NCBI GenBank assembly: GCA_038246785.1
Contig: JBBRVP010000012.1
Coordinates: 13,876-77,875 of the forward strand
Length of the DNA stretch: 64,000 bases
Direction: 5' to 3'
DNA from: JBBRVP01 sp038246785
GTDB lineage: Bacteria > Actinomycetota > Actinomycetes > Jiangellales > Jiangellaceae
In this document: positions 39,888-50,192 of the stretch, piece after piece
Numbering within the stretch: position 1 is the first letter of the stretch
Layout of the letters: each line of letters begins with the position of its first letter
Translations under genes and position numbers: made by a program
The notes under the pieces: generated by a model
Databases searched by the model: none
Told to the model about the DNA's origin: nothing
The model's input: only the letters and a program-made list of their open reading frames with translations

Positions 39888-40172
39888 ATGTACGCCAGCA
39901 CAGTCGTGGACCTGCGGGCCCCGGTCGTCGGGCGGGGCGGCCTCGAGGGGGCGGTCCGACAGCTGGGTCTGCGGGCCGACGACGGCGCCGGTGTTTCCGT
40001 CGTGCTCGCGACCTCCATGGAGGCCCTGGAGGACGACGCGCGGCGGATCAAGGGCACCGAGCTGTTGCCGGCCGAAACCGTCGCCCTGCTGCCCGGCCCA
40101 GACCGGTTCGAGGTCTGCTCGGTGCCGGCCTCCCGGGCCGGAGCGGCCGACGCCGTGGAGGCGGTCCGATGA
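39888..40172 (+). CDS. Uncharacterised 94-residue protein coupled to YceI gene
   Basis: ATG 39888 has GAGGAGGA upstream. The product reads MYASTVVDLRAPVVGRGGLEGAVRQLGL and continues with alternating helix and strand segments; no signal peptide or known motif. It ends inside an ATGA overlap with the YceI gene, so the two are translated together. I do not recognise its family. Confidence 0.6.
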   Translation: MYASTVVDLRAPVVGRGGLEGAVRQLGLRADDGAGVSVVLATSMEALEDDARRIKGTELLPAETVALLPGPDRFEVCSVPASRAGAADAVEAVR

Positions 40173-40708
40173 GCGCCGCCGAGCGGACCGCCGATGTCAC
40201 CGCGGTGGGCGCGGGCAGCTGGGACGTCGTCCCGGACCGCTGCACCGCCTCGTTCACCGCCCGCGAGCTCAAGGTCCTCGACGTGCACGGGAGGTTCCCG
40301 GTCCTGTCGGGCACGGTGCGGCTCGATGCCGACCGAACACCCGTCTCGGTGATGGCGGAGCTGTCCGCCGTCGGGGTCGACACCGGCAACGCCCGTCGGG
40401 ACAAGGACCTGCGCGGCGCGTTCCTGCGCACCGAGCAGTACCCGACGATGCGCTTTGTCGGCTCGACGGTGACACCGTCAGCGGAGGGCTGGTCGGTCGA
40501 GGGCACCCTCGAGGTGGCCGGCACGACCTCGCCGCTGTCGTTGGCCGTGGAGGTCCGCGCGGTGGACGACGCGTCCGCGGAGGTCGTCGCCACCGGCGTG
40601 GTCGACCGCGTCGCCGCCGGCGTGACTCGGGGGCCGGCCTGGCTCATCGGCCGGACGCTGCCGGTCCGCATCGAGGCGGAGCTGCGTCGGACCGGGGTGT
40701 CGGCGTGA
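40169..40708 (+). CDS. YceI-family lipocalin-like protein
   Basis: 179 residues with the YceI pattern: SWDVVPDRCTASFTARELKVLDVHGRFPVLSGTVRLD, then VDTGNARRDKDLRGAFLRTEQYPTMRFVGSTV and a C-terminal strand region. YceI proteins bind isoprenoid or amphiphilic ligands in a beta-barrel. No signal peptide is apparent in this copy. It overlaps the 94-residue gene (ATGA). Confidence 0.9.
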   Translation: MSAAERTADVTAVGAGSWDVVPDRCTASFTARELKVLDVHGRFPVLSGTVRLDADRTPVSVMAELSAVGVDTGNARRDKDLRGAFLRTEQYPTMRFVGSTVTPSAEGWSVEGTLEVAGTTSPLSLAVEVRAVDDASAEVVATGVVDRVAAGVTRGPAWLIGRTLPVRIEAELRRTGVSA

Positions 40709-40741
40709 CCCCGCTGGTCTGGCTGGCCCGGGGCGGGGGGC

Positions 40742-42151
<1,410 letters not shown>

Positions 42152-42177
42152 CAGCGGCCGCTCCCTCCGGGTGCCGT

Positions 42178-42199
42178 GGCGCCGGCGCGTGCCGGCGCC
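42178..42199. promoter_or_regulatory. Hairpin in leader of malic enzyme gene
   Basis: GGCGCCGGC and GCCGGCGCC are exact reverse complements with a GCGT loop, located 27 bases upstream of the malic enzyme start. It could fold in the leader or act as a site in the divergent region with the sugar kinase. Confidence 0.4.
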
Positions 42200-42251
42200 C
42201 GCCGATGCTGCCACGTACGCCCGGGCAGCTGGACGGGGCGGGTCCCATGGG

Positions 42252-42257
42252 TAGCCT
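42252..42257 (+). promoter_or_regulatory. Probable -10 box of leaderless PfkB kinase gene
   Basis: TAGCCT, six bases before GTG 42264. Confidence 0.5.
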
Positions 42258-42263
42258 CGGCGG

Positions 42264-43205
42264 GTGATCGTCGTCGCCGGTGAGGCCCTGGTCGACCTGG
42301 TCGACGAGGGTGATGGCTCCTTCCGCGCCATACCCGGCGGCTCCCCTGCCAACGTGGCCGTCGGGCTGGCCCGGCTGGGCGCGCCGGTGCAGATGCTGAC
42401 CCGGCTCTCCCGAGACGGCTTCGGCCGGCGGATCGGCGCCCACCTCGCAGGCTCCGGCGTCGGGCTCGACCTCGCCGTCGAGGCCGCCGAGCCGACGCCG
42501 CTCGCCGTCGCGACGCTCGACATGCAGGGGCGCGCGTCGTACAGCTTCTACGTGCAGGGCACGGCGGACCGGATGTGGCAAGCCGCCGAGGTGCCGGAGC
42601 GGCTGCCTACCGGGTCGCAGGCCCTCTGTGTCGGCTCGCTCGCCCTCGCGCTCGAGCCGGGCGCGGGGCTGCTCGGCGGCCTGCTCGAGCGGGAGCGCCA
42701 GCGCGCAGAGGTGACCGTCGTCCTGGACCCCAACGTCCGGCCTGCTCTCATGGGTGATCCCGACGCGGCCCGGGCGCGCACGCGGCGGCTGGTGGTGGCG
42801 AGCGACGTGGTGAAGGTGAGCGACGAGGACCTCGCCTGGCTGGCGCCCGGCGAGGACCCGCAGGCGGCCGCGCGCGCGTGGGTCGCGACCGGCCCGCAGC
42901 TGGTGGTCGTGACCCGTGGTGCCGCCGGCGCGTACGCCGTGACGGCCGCGGGGGTGGAGGTGGCGGTGCCCGCCGCGGCCGTGACGCTCGTCGACACGGT
43001 GGGCGCCGGCGACGCGTTCACCTCCGGGCTCGTCGACGGGCTGCGGCGGGAGGGTGCGCTAGGTGGGCAGGCGCGGTCGTGGTTGGGCGAGCTCGACGCC
43101 GAGGTGCTCGGCTCCGTCCTCGCCCGGGCTATCCGGGTGTCCGCGCTGACCTGCGGGCGGCGCGGCGCGGACCCGCCCTACGCCGCGGAGGTCGACAGCG
43201 GATAG
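42264..43205 (+). CDS. PfkB-family carbohydrate kinase (fructokinase-like)
   Basis: 313 residues of the ribokinase fold: GEALVDLVDEGDGSFRAIPGGSPANVAVGLARLG at the N-terminus, VVTRGAAGAYAV, and the catalytic signature DTVGAGDAFTSGLVDGL with the base Asp. It phosphorylates a sugar such as fructose, but specificity is not determinable. GTG 42264 directly follows a TAGCCT box. It diverges from the malic enzyme gene. Confidence 0.9.
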   Translation: MIVVAGEALVDLVDEGDGSFRAIPGGSPANVAVGLARLGAPVQMLTRLSRDGFGRRIGAHLAGSGVGLDLAVEAAEPTPLAVATLDMQGRASYSFYVQGTADRMWQAAEVPERLPTGSQALCVGSLALALEPGAGLLGGLLERERQRAEVTVVLDPNVRPALMGDPDAARARTRRLVVASDVVKVSDEDLAWLAPGEDPQAAARAWVATGPQLVVVTRGAAGAYAVTAAGVEVAVPAAAVTLVDTVGAGDAFTSGLVDGLRREGALGGQARSWLGELDAEVLGSVLARAIRVSALTCGRRGADPPYAAEVDSG

Positions 43206-43235
43206 GGCGCCCAGGCGGTCCGGCCCGCGCTGCCG

Positions 43236-44570
43236 CTACATCCGGTTCCAGGCTCGGGTCGCGGCGTACGCCATCCCGCTGACGACGAGCTTGTGCCTGG
43301 TCTGGAAGGCCTTGACCGCGGACTGGGTGAGCGTCCCGAAGTAGCCGGTGCGGTACTTCGTGGCCATGCCGAGGTTGGTCTGCAGGAGCTTCACGTCCGA
43401 TCCGCTCATGCCGTAGCGCAGCACGCGGGTCGTCCTCGGCGTCAGCGCGTCCCATGTGCGCTGGTCGACCGTGCCGGTGACCGCGAGGCGCACCGAGGCT
43501 TGGAAGTCCCTGACGTAGCCGGTGGTGATGCTGCCGTAGTAGCCGGTGCGGTACTGCGGCAGGGCGCCCAGCTTGGTCTGCAGGAACCGCACCCGGTCGC
43601 CCGACATCCCCGGCTTCAGCAGCACGCTGCCGCTGGGCGGCGGCGGCGTCCTGGAGCCCTTGATGGTGGAGGGGTCGAGCACGGCCCAGGTCGTCGGGTC
43701 CACGGCGCCCGTCACCGGGACTCCGTGCGCCCGCTGGTAGGTGATCACCACGCCGCGGGTGATCGGGCCGAAGTAGCCGGTCACCGTGCTGCCCAGCCGG
43801 ATCTGCGCGCGGGTCACGCTGGCGTTGCGGCTGCCGTACCACACCGTCGGCCGGGTGACGGTGTAGCGCGCGGCGTACGGCGTGGGGCACGGTGTGCTTC
43901 GTGCGGCGACGTAGATCCTGGCTGGGTCGCCCACGTAGACCCGGCAAGGGCCGTAGTCACGAGCGGCGACCCTGCCGGTCCAGAAGGACGTGCGCCCCAT
44001 CGCGCCCTCCCACGTGAAGCTGGTGTGGATGTGGTCACGGTGGGGGTTGCTGCCGGTGTAGGTCCGCCAGCCCTCGGCGGAACGGTAGGAGGACCAGATC
44101 TTGCCGTTCCAGATGATGTACATGATCCCGAGCCGGCGAGCCATGACGGCACGCGTGCCGTCAGCTCCTGGGGCGAGCAACCACGCCAGCGCGCGGGTGG
44201 CGGTGGCGCGCTCGGCCGTGTCGGTGGAGTCGAGCATCCAGTCGTAGGCGCGCCCGTCGCTGTGCTCGCTGGTCCCGACCGTGCAGCCGCGGATGATGCC
44301 GCCGGCGGTGCCCCGCTTGTAGTAGCCGAGCATGAGGTCGCGGAACTTCCTCACGCCGGGCTTGGCGACCGGGTCGCACGAGGTCTGCGGTACGTAGGCC
44401 GCCCACCCCTCCGACGCGGCCGGGAGCCGGACCGGGGCGGGCGGCCCGGAGGCCGCCGTGGCCGGCAGCGTGGGCGCCAGGAGGAGCACCGCCGTTCCGG
44501 TCGCCAGTGCCGCCCCGGCGCGTCGGCGTGTCGCTACCAGGAATCCGCCGCCGGAGCCGCTAGCGTTCAT
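43236..44570 (-). CDS. Secreted peptidase-like protein with three peptidoglycan-binding domains
   Basis: 444 residues: signal peptide (to about residue 40), a peptidase-like domain with SEHSDGRAYDW (102-112) and HRDHIHTSF (177-185), matching the His/Asp/His arrangement of VanY/ARB-07466-like domains, then three PG_binding_1-like repeats at about 245-300, 320-378 and 386-442, each with a GxxGxxVxxLQ core. It probably cleaves peptidoglycan peptides outside the cell. The neighbour at 44852 is divergent and also has a C-terminal PG-binding repeat. Confidence 0.85.
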   Translation of the reverse strand: MNASGSGGGFLVATRRRAGAALATGTAVLLLAPTLPATAASGPPAPVRLPAASEGWAAYVPQTSCDPVAKPGVRKFRDLMLGYYKRGTAGGIIRGCTVGTSEHSDGRAYDWMLDSTDTAERATATRALAWLLAPGADGTRAVMARRLGIMYIIWNGKIWSSYRSAEGWRTYTGSNPHRDHIHTSFTWEGAMGRTSFWTGRVAARDYGPCRVYVGDPARIYVAARSTPCPTPYAARYTVTRPTVWYGSRNASVTRAQIRLGSTVTGYFGPITRGVVITYQRAHGVPVTGAVDPTTWAVLDPSTIKGSRTPPPPSGSVLLKPGMSGDRVRFLQTKLGALPQYRTGYYGSITTGYVRDFQASVRLAVTGTVDQRTWDALTPRTTRVLRYGMSGSDVKLLQTNLGMATKYRTGYFGTLTQSAVKAFQTRHKLVVSGMAYAATRAWNRM

Positions 44571-44786
44571 TCTGGATCTCCAGGTGTGTCGGGGCAGATG
44601 GCAGATGACGCCGGTTGCCGGCCCGGCCGTGCACGCGGAGCGCGGTCGAGACGCGACAGTCCGAAGTCACAGAGGCATCAACAGTCCCTGCTGACGCTGG
44701 ACTATGCCGCACTGACGCTACTTCGGCTACCCTCCGGCGCGGCCTGGTCGCTGTGCGTGGGAGCACACAGCAGCAATCGCAGACGG

Positions 44787-44814
44787 TCGACCCCCTAGCG
44801 CCAGCGGGGGTCGA
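44787..44814 (+). promoter_or_regulatory. Leader hairpin ahead of SpoIID-M23 gene
   Basis: TCGACCCCC (44787-44795) and GGGGGTCGA (44806-44814) form a 9-bp perfect stem, 38 bases upstream of ATG 44852. It may be a leader structure or a regulator site; I could not match it to a known riboswitch. Confidence 0.45.
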
Positions 44815-44851
44815 GACAGCACACTCGGTGACCGTGCCAACTCGCAGAGCG

Positions 44852-46741
44852 ATGTCCTCTTTCCGGCTCCGCGCGGCGGCTGTGGCTTTGGTCCCGGTGG
44901 CCACGCTGGGCCTGGGCGGCGTGGCGGACTCCGCAGCCGCTACGTCCGCCGAGTCCTATGCCCGCCCGTTCGACGGTGTCTACCAACTGCTCGGCCACGG
45001 TTCCGGCAACGGCGTCGGGCTGAGTCGGTGGAGCGCGCGCAGCCAGGCGCTGGCCGGGCGCAGCCACCGGGAGATCGAGGGATTCGCGTTCCCGAGGACC
45101 ACGCTGGCCACCGGCGACGCCGGCCGGATACAGGTCCGGCTCGACGGCTACAGCGACGCCGCCGCCGTGGACCTGGAGGCGTCCCCGGGACTGCGACTGC
45201 GCTACCGCAGCGCCGCCGGCAAGACCGTGACGCTGGACCCGCCGGCGACACTCGGCGGCCGCACCCCCGGTGCCTGGCGTGTCGTGTCCGGCCGCGGCGG
45301 GCTCAGCGTGCTGGCTGTCTCCGGGACGCGGACGCTGCCCTGGGTGGCTGCGGCATGGACCGATCCGACCGTGCCGCTGCGCTGGTCGGACACCGACGCC
45401 GTGGTCGCCCTGCGCCGCGGTGAGCTCCGGCGCGGCTACCGCGGTCCCCTGCTGCTCAGCGCCGGGAGCGGCCGACTGCAGGTGGTCGACGACGTTGCGG
45501 TCGAGGACTATCTGCGCTCGGTCGTCCCGGCGGTCATGCCCGCGAGCTGGCCGGCGGCGGCCCTGCAGGCCCAGGCAGTGGCTGCCCGCAGCTACGCGCT
45601 CTGGGTACGGGCGAGCCGGCCGGCGCGGAGCACGTACGACATCGTCGACGCGTCGAGTTCGCTGCCCTACCGCGGCGCCCGGGCGTACACGCCGACGTGG
45701 ACGATCGCGGCCCGCTTCGACGCGACCGCCACGGACTCGGCGGTGCGCCGGACCACCGGACAGCGGCTCAGCTACGGCGGTGCCCCGGTCCGGGCCGCGT
45801 CGCACTCCAGCGACGGGGGCTGGAGCGCGGCGTTCGGCAAGCCCTACCTCGTCGCCCAGGCCGATCGTTGGGACGGTGCGTCGATGGCCAACGAGCGCGG
45901 GTGGTGGACCCGTACCGTGCGGGTCGCCGACCTGGAGCGGGCGGCGCCCGGGATCGGCCGACTCCGGACCGTCCGCGTCGACGCCCGCAGCGGCGGCGGC
46001 GACTGGGGCGGCCGGGTGGCCGCGCTGACGCTGGTCGGTGACAAGGGCGAGCACACGGTGCGCGGGGACTCAGCGGTCCGGGAGCTGCTGGGCACGACGT
46101 CGTCCTACCTGGCGTTCCGCCCGCCCTCCCTGCGCGGCTGGGTGTTCCCGCTGCCGGCCGGCACCTGGTCGTGGGGCACCCCCTATCACCGCGCGGGCCC
46201 CTGGTGGTCCTCCGGCTTCCACACCGGCCAGGACCTCCCGGTCAGGAGCGGCACCCCCGTCTACGCGGCCTCGGGCGGTCAGGTCGCGGTGTCCGGCTGG
46301 GACCGCTACGGCTACGGCAACTACGTCGTGGTCCGCCACGGCGACGGCGTCCGCACGCTCTATGCGCACCTGTCCAGACGCCAGGTCATCGCGTCGCAGA
46401 CCGTGGTGCCCGGTGAGCAGATCGGGCTGTCCGGCTCCACCGGCAACAGCACCGGACCGCACCTGCACGTCGAGCTGCGCTTCTCCGACCGCCACGTCAC
46501 CGACCCCAGGCCGTTCCTCGTCGGTGCGCCGCGGGCGACGACCGTGCCGCTCCTGACGCTCGGCTCCAAGAACTGGTACGTCCGGGAGGTGCAGCAGCGG
46601 CTGCGCATCGCCGTCACCGCGACCTACGACACGGCGACCTACCGGGCGGTGCGCAGCTTCCAGTACGGCAAGGGGCTGACCGTCACCGGCACCACGACCC
46701 AGGCCACGTGGCGGCTGCTGCGCGCGTCGACGACGAGCTGA
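44852..46741 (+). CDS. Secreted SpoIID/LytB-M23-peptidoglycan-binding fusion protein
   Basis: 629 residues: signal peptide (to about 30), a SpoIID/LytB region at 180-415 (VEDYLRSVVPAVMPASW, then LQAQAVAARSYAL), a peptidase M23 domain at about 452-552 (His457 and Asp461 in FHTGQD, HLH at 537-539), and a PG_binding_1 domain at 568-622. In SpoIID proteins the motif usually reads EMP; here it is VMP, so the transglycosylase half may be inactive while M23 ligands are intact. GTG 44828 or 44834 would add residues before the start. Divergent from the DD-peptidase-like gene. Confidence 0.88.
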   Translation: MSSFRLRAAAVALVPVATLGLGGVADSAAATSAESYARPFDGVYQLLGHGSGNGVGLSRWSARSQALAGRSHREIEGFAFPRTTLATGDAGRIQVRLDGYSDAAAVDLEASPGLRLRYRSAAGKTVTLDPPATLGGRTPGAWRVVSGRGGLSVLAVSGTRTLPWVAAAWTDPTVPLRWSDTDAVVALRRGELRRGYRGPLLLSAGSGRLQVVDDVAVEDYLRSVVPAVMPASWPAAALQAQAVAARSYALWVRASRPARSTYDIVDASSSLPYRGARAYTPTWTIAARFDATATDSAVRRTTGQRLSYGGAPVRAASHSSDGGWSAAFGKPYLVAQADRWDGASMANERGWWTRTVRVADLERAAPGIGRLRTVRVDARSGGGDWGGRVAALTLVGDKGEHTVRGDSAVRELLGTTSSYLAFRPPSLRGWVFPLPAGTWSWGTPYHRAGPWWSSGFHTGQDLPVRSGTPVYAASGGQVAVSGWDRYGYGNYVVVRHGDGVRTLYAHLSRRQVIASQTVVPGEQIGLSGSTGNSTGPHLHVELRFSDRHVTDPRPFLVGAPRATTVPLLTLGSKNWYVREVQQRLRIAVTATYDTATYRAVRSFQYGKGLTVTGTTTQATWRLLRASTTS

Positions 46742-46778
46742 CCCGCGGGTCGGCCGCGTGGACGGCGTGGCGCCGGGC

Positions 46779-48071
46779 TCAGCGGCGACGCCGCGGACGC
46801 CGTCCCGGTCGGCCGGGCGCCCGCGCCGCCGGCCGCGACGGTGTCGGCGCGGCGGGCCGCGGGGCCACGTGGGGCGCTGACGGCCCGCTGAGCCGCCGGA
46901 TCGTGGGATCGCCGGATCGCACCGCTGCCGTCACCGGCCGGATCCCGGCCCGGCGGGTCATCGCGCGCACGTCGCCGTGCTGGTCCGGGGTGGCCAGCGT
47001 CACGACGACCCCGGCAGCGCCGGCGCGGGCCGTGCGACCGGAGCGGTGCAGGTAGGCCTTGTGCTCGGCGGGCGGGTCGACGTGCACGACGAGCCCGATG
47101 TCGTCGATGTGGATGCCGCGCGCCGCGATGTCGGTGGCGACCAGTACGCGGACGCTGCCGGCGCTGAACGCCGCGAGGTTGCGCTCGCGCGCACCCTGGG
47201 CGAGGTTGCCGTGCAGGTCGACCGCCGGGATGCCGGCCGCGGTGAGCTGGCGGGCGAGTTTGCGAGCGCCGTGCTTGGTGCGACTGAACAGCAGGCTGCG
47301 GCTCTGGCCCGAGGCGAGCTCGCGGACGACGGCCGCCTTGTCGTCGCGGCTGATCGCGAGGACGTGGTGCTCCATCGTCGTGACGGGCGCGGCCACCGGG
47401 TCGACAGAGTGGGTCACCGGGTCGACCAGGTAGCGGCGCACGAGCACGTCGACCCCGTTGTCCAGGGTGGCGGAGAACAGCAGTCGCTGCGCGCCGCGCG
47501 GCGTGCGGTCGAGCAGCCGGCGGACCGCTGGGAGGAAGCCGAGGTCGGCCATGTGGTCGGCCTCGTCGAGCACGCTGACCTCGACGGCGTCGAGGTGAAC
47601 GTGGCCCTGGCCGATGAGATCCTCCAGCCGGCCGGGGCAGGCCACGAGGACGTCGACGCCGCGGCGCAGGGCCTCGACCTGACGGCCCTGGCCGACTCCG
47701 CCGTACACGGTGGTGACGCGCTGGCCCATCGCCGCGGCGAGCGGCTCGAGGGCGGCCGCAACCTGGTTGGCCAGCTCGCGGGTCGGTACGAGCACGAGGG
47801 CCCGCGGGCGGCCGGGGCGGCGCGCCGTCGTGGACTCATGGAGCGCGGCCACCGTGGGCAGCGCGAAGGCGAGCGTCTTGCCGCTGCCGGTGCGGCCACG
47901 GCCGAGCAGGTCGCGACCGGCGAGCGCGTCGGGCAGCGTAGCGGTCTGGATCGGGAACGGGGTCGTGATGCCGCCGGCCGCCAGCGCGGCCACCAAAGGG
48001 GCGGGCACGCCGAGCGCGGCGAAGCCCGACGAGGGCATGGAGCGGGTACGGGACGCGGTGGAACTGGGCAT
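46779..48071 (-). CDS. DEAD-box RNA helicase
   Basis: 430 residues with all helicase motifs: Q-type start GITTPFPIQ, Walker A GRTGSGKT, VPTRELANQ, DEADHMADLG, FSATL, LLFSRTKHGARKLA, ATDIAARGIHIDDIGLVVH and HRSGRTARAG. An Arg/Pro-rich tail ends the protein, consistent with RNA binding. It unwinds RNA in ribosome or mRNA processing; an assignment to a specific subtype such as RhlE is uncertain. ATG 48071 has AAGGA 11 bases upstream. Confidence 0.93.
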   Translation of the reverse strand: MPSSTASRTRSMPSSGFAALGVPAPLVAALAAGGITTPFPIQTATLPDALAGRDLLGRGRTGSGKTLAFALPTVAALHESTTARRPGRPRALVLVPTRELANQVAAALEPLAAAMGQRVTTVYGGVGQGRQVEALRRGVDVLVACPGRLEDLIGQGHVHLDAVEVSVLDEADHMADLGFLPAVRRLLDRTPRGAQRLLFSATLDNGVDVLVRRYLVDPVTHSVDPVAAPVTTMEHHVLAISRDDKAAVVRELASGQSRSLLFSRTKHGARKLARQLTAAGIPAVDLHGNLAQGARERNLAAFSAGSVRVLVATDIAARGIHIDDIGLVVHVDPPAEHKAYLHRSGRTARAGAAGVVVTLATPDQHGDVRAMTRRAGIRPVTAAVRSGDPTIRRLSGPSAPHVAPRPAAPTPSRPAARAPGRPGRRPRRRR

Positions 48072-48565
48072 TCGTGGGGATGTCCTTCACGGAGTGGGGA
48101 TGGCCGGGTGATGCGTGGCCAGCCCGCTCCGTGGAGCGTCAACCGTGGCACCCGTACGGGCGCTCGCACTCGACCGCGGACGGCCCGGTCGGGTCGTCCG
48201 CCGCAGCCAGCATGGCACGGACCGGGCCGTCGCGCTGACGCATGCGCCGGCGAGGTGGTGAAGATCACCCCGGCGGGCCCAGCGGCCCAGTCCTCCCAAG
48301 GCCGAACCGGAAGACCAAGTTGATCTAGGACAAGACCACGTTCTGACCTCCCCGAAACGTGGCCTTCTCCTAGGTCAACTCCGTCGGGCGTAGGAGACGT
48401 CCGCGGCGCCGAGCGAGCGGCGACGCACCGAACACGCCGATCGGCCCAGGGACGTGGTTTCCGGCGCCGCCTAGGAAGGATGCCGCCGCGCCGCAGGGAC
48501 CTGAACCCCTACCGCTGCACCGCCGTTCGAAGCAGCAGGACAGCACGCACACACGGGAGGCCGCC
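48072..48565. other. Intergenic region with large hairpin
   Basis: Between the divergent helicase and lipoprotein genes. No gene is supported. It holds the long hairpin at 48318-48380 and otherwise shows no structure I can name. Confidence 0.6.
48318..48380. repeat. Long imperfect palindrome
   Basis: The 25-base left arm 48318-48342 and right arm 48356-48380 match as reverse complements in 22 positions, with a 13-base loop. Outer AGTTGA/TCAACT and inner CCACGTT/AACGTGG are the same blocks as in the 26-bp palindrome at 21843-21868. It lies between divergent genes, so it is not an ordinary terminator. Confidence 0.75.
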
Positions 48566-49183
48566 ATGTTGAATCCACGACGTCGAGGGGCTCGCCGGTC
48601 GAGCGCGCTCGCCATCGGCGCTCTGGGCATCGCCCTTTCTGCCGCAGCCTGCGGAGGAACGACCGCGACCAGCGGCAGCAGCCCGACGACTGCGGGAACG
48701 CCCGCTGCGGCGTCCGGGACGCCGCAGGCCTCCGCGGCATCCTCGGCGTTGCTGGGCACTGCGACGTCCCCCCTCGGGGCGATCGTGGTGAACTCGCAGG
48801 GACGCACCGTCTACATGTTCGCCGCCGACTCGCCGGGGCACTCGACCTGCAGCGGCGAGTGCCTGGAGTACTGGCCGGTCGTTCCGGCGCCGGCCGCGCT
48901 GCCGGCGTCCGTGCCGGGCGTCACCGCGGCCGTGGGCAGTCTCGCCCGCGCGGACGGCACGCGGCAGCTCACGCTTGGCGGCTGGCCGCTCTACACCTTC
49001 TCCGGTGACAGCGCGGCCGGGCAGACCAACGGCCAGGGGAAGAACGGCTCGGGTGGCCTGTGGTGGGTGCTCTCGCCGGCCGGGAAGCAGATCAAAGGCT
49101 CGCCGGCGAACAGTTCCGGCTCTCCGCAGGAGCAGCCGAGCGAGACCTCGGGCGGCGGCTCCGGGCCGGGCGCGGGCTACTGA
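48566..49183 (+). CDS. Lipoprotein with repeat of the PF03640 type
   Basis: 205 residues. Signal segment ends in a lipobox-like SAAAC (Cys29), followed by a Ser/Thr/Ala-rich linker and two copies of the short repeat seen in secreted lipoproteins (LGAIVVNSQGRTVYMFAADSPGHSTCSGECLEYWPVV and later LTLGGWPLYTFSGDSAAGQTNGQGKNGSGGLWWVLSPAG). The domain family has no proven function; a role in the cell envelope is assumed. The C-terminal tail is low-complexity. Confidence 0.85.
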   Translation: MLNPRRRGARRSSALAIGALGIALSAAACGGTTATSGSSPTTAGTPAAASGTPQASAASSALLGTATSPLGAIVVNSQGRTVYMFAADSPGHSTCSGECLEYWPVVPAPAALPASVPGVTAAVGSLARADGTRQLTLGGWPLYTFSGDSAAGQTNGQGKNGSGGLWWVLSPAGKQIKGSPANSSGSPQEQPSETSGGGSGPGAGY

Positions 49184-49246
49184 GCGGCTCGCGACGTCCG
49201 GCCACCCCTGGCGCGGTGCCTGTGACGGTGGCGGCATCCTGTCGCC

Positions 49247-50155
49247 ATGCGCCTGGGAGTGGGACTGCCGGTGTCGGGGCACTGGGCGACGCCGGCGAAC
49301 ATGCGGCGCGTCGCGATGCGCGCCGAGGAGCTGGGCTACGACTCGCTGTGGACCTTCCAGCGGCTGCTGCACCCGCTGGATCAGGAGTGGGGCGCGCCGT
49401 ACCACCGGGTGCACGACCCGGTCACGTCGCTGGCGTACGTCGCCGCGCTGACCTCCCGCGTACGGCTGGGCATCGCGGTCGTCAATGTGCCCAACTACGC
49501 GCCGATCGTGCTCGCCAAGGAGCTGACCACCCTCGACGTCGTGTCCGACGGGCGGCTCGACGTCGGGCTCGGGCTCGGCTGGGCGCCGCAGGAGTTCGCC
49601 GCGGTCGGTGCGGAGCGGGAGCGGCGCGGTGCCCGGGCCGAGGAGTTCGTCGGCTGCCTCGACGCGATCTGGACGGCCGGGGAGGTGGAGTTCAGCGGCG
49701 AGTTCTACGAGGTCCCCCGCTGCCGCGTGGAGCCCAAGCCCGTGCAGTCGCCGCGCCCGCCGATCCTCATGGGCGGTGGCGCAGATCGCGCGCTGCGCCG
49801 CATCGGGCGGATCGCCGACGGCTGGATCAGCAGCAGCCGGACCGACATCGCGGAGATCGGCCGTTCGGTCGGCCTGGTGCGGGCGGCAGCGGCGGAGGCC
49901 GGGCGTGACTCCGAGGCTCTGCGTTTCGTCGTGCGCGGCGCCGTACGGCCGACGCCGCATCCGGTCTCCGACCGCGGGCCGCTTCAGGGCAGCGCCGACC
50001 AGATCAGCGAAGATCTTGTGTCCCTGGCCGGCCAAGGGGTCACCGAGACCTTCCTCGACCTCAACTTCGATCCCGACACCGTCGGTGACGACGTCGACCC
50101 GGCGGCGGCGATGGACCGCGCGGAGCGGATGCTCGACGAACTGGCGCCGAGCTGA
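49247..50155 (+). CDS. LLM-class F420-dependent oxidoreductase
   Basis: 302 residues of the luciferase-like TIM-barrel family: MRLGVGLPVSGHWATPANMRRVAMRAEELGYDSLW, then VRLGIAVVNVPNYAPIVLAKELTTLDVVSDGRLDVGLGLGWAPQEF. Such proteins in actinomycetes commonly use F420H2 or FMN. The substrate is unknown. A CATCCT hexamer lies six bases before ATG 49247. No F420-biosynthesis gene is visible in the window. Confidence 0.85.
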   Translation: MRLGVGLPVSGHWATPANMRRVAMRAEELGYDSLWTFQRLLHPLDQEWGAPYHRVHDPVTSLAYVAALTSRVRLGIAVVNVPNYAPIVLAKELTTLDVVSDGRLDVGLGLGWAPQEFAAVGAERERRGARAEEFVGCLDAIWTAGEVEFSGEFYEVPRCRVEPKPVQSPRPPILMGGGADRALRRIGRIADGWISSSRTDIAEIGRSVGLVRAAAAEAGRDSEALRFVVRGAVRPTPHPVSDRGPLQGSADQISEDLVSLAGQGVTETFLDLNFDPDTVGDDVDPAAAMDRAERMLDELAPS

Positions 50156-50192
50156 CGTCCGTCGCCGTCATCCGCTCCGACACATCCGCACG

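Noticed and set aside
44571..44851. A c-di-AMP (ydaO-type) riboswitch ahead of the cell-wall hydrolase gene
   Set aside because: Cell-wall hydrolases are frequent targets of that riboswitch, but the conserved blocks could not be found; only a simple 9-bp hairpin is visible.
44852..46741. Evidence of endospore formation from the SpoIID-like domain
   Set aside because: SpoIID/LytB domains are common in non-sporulating actinomycetes, and no other sporulation gene is in the window.
48318..48380. Rho-independent terminator
   Set aside because: It lies between divergent genes, so no transcript ends there, and there is no T-tract.
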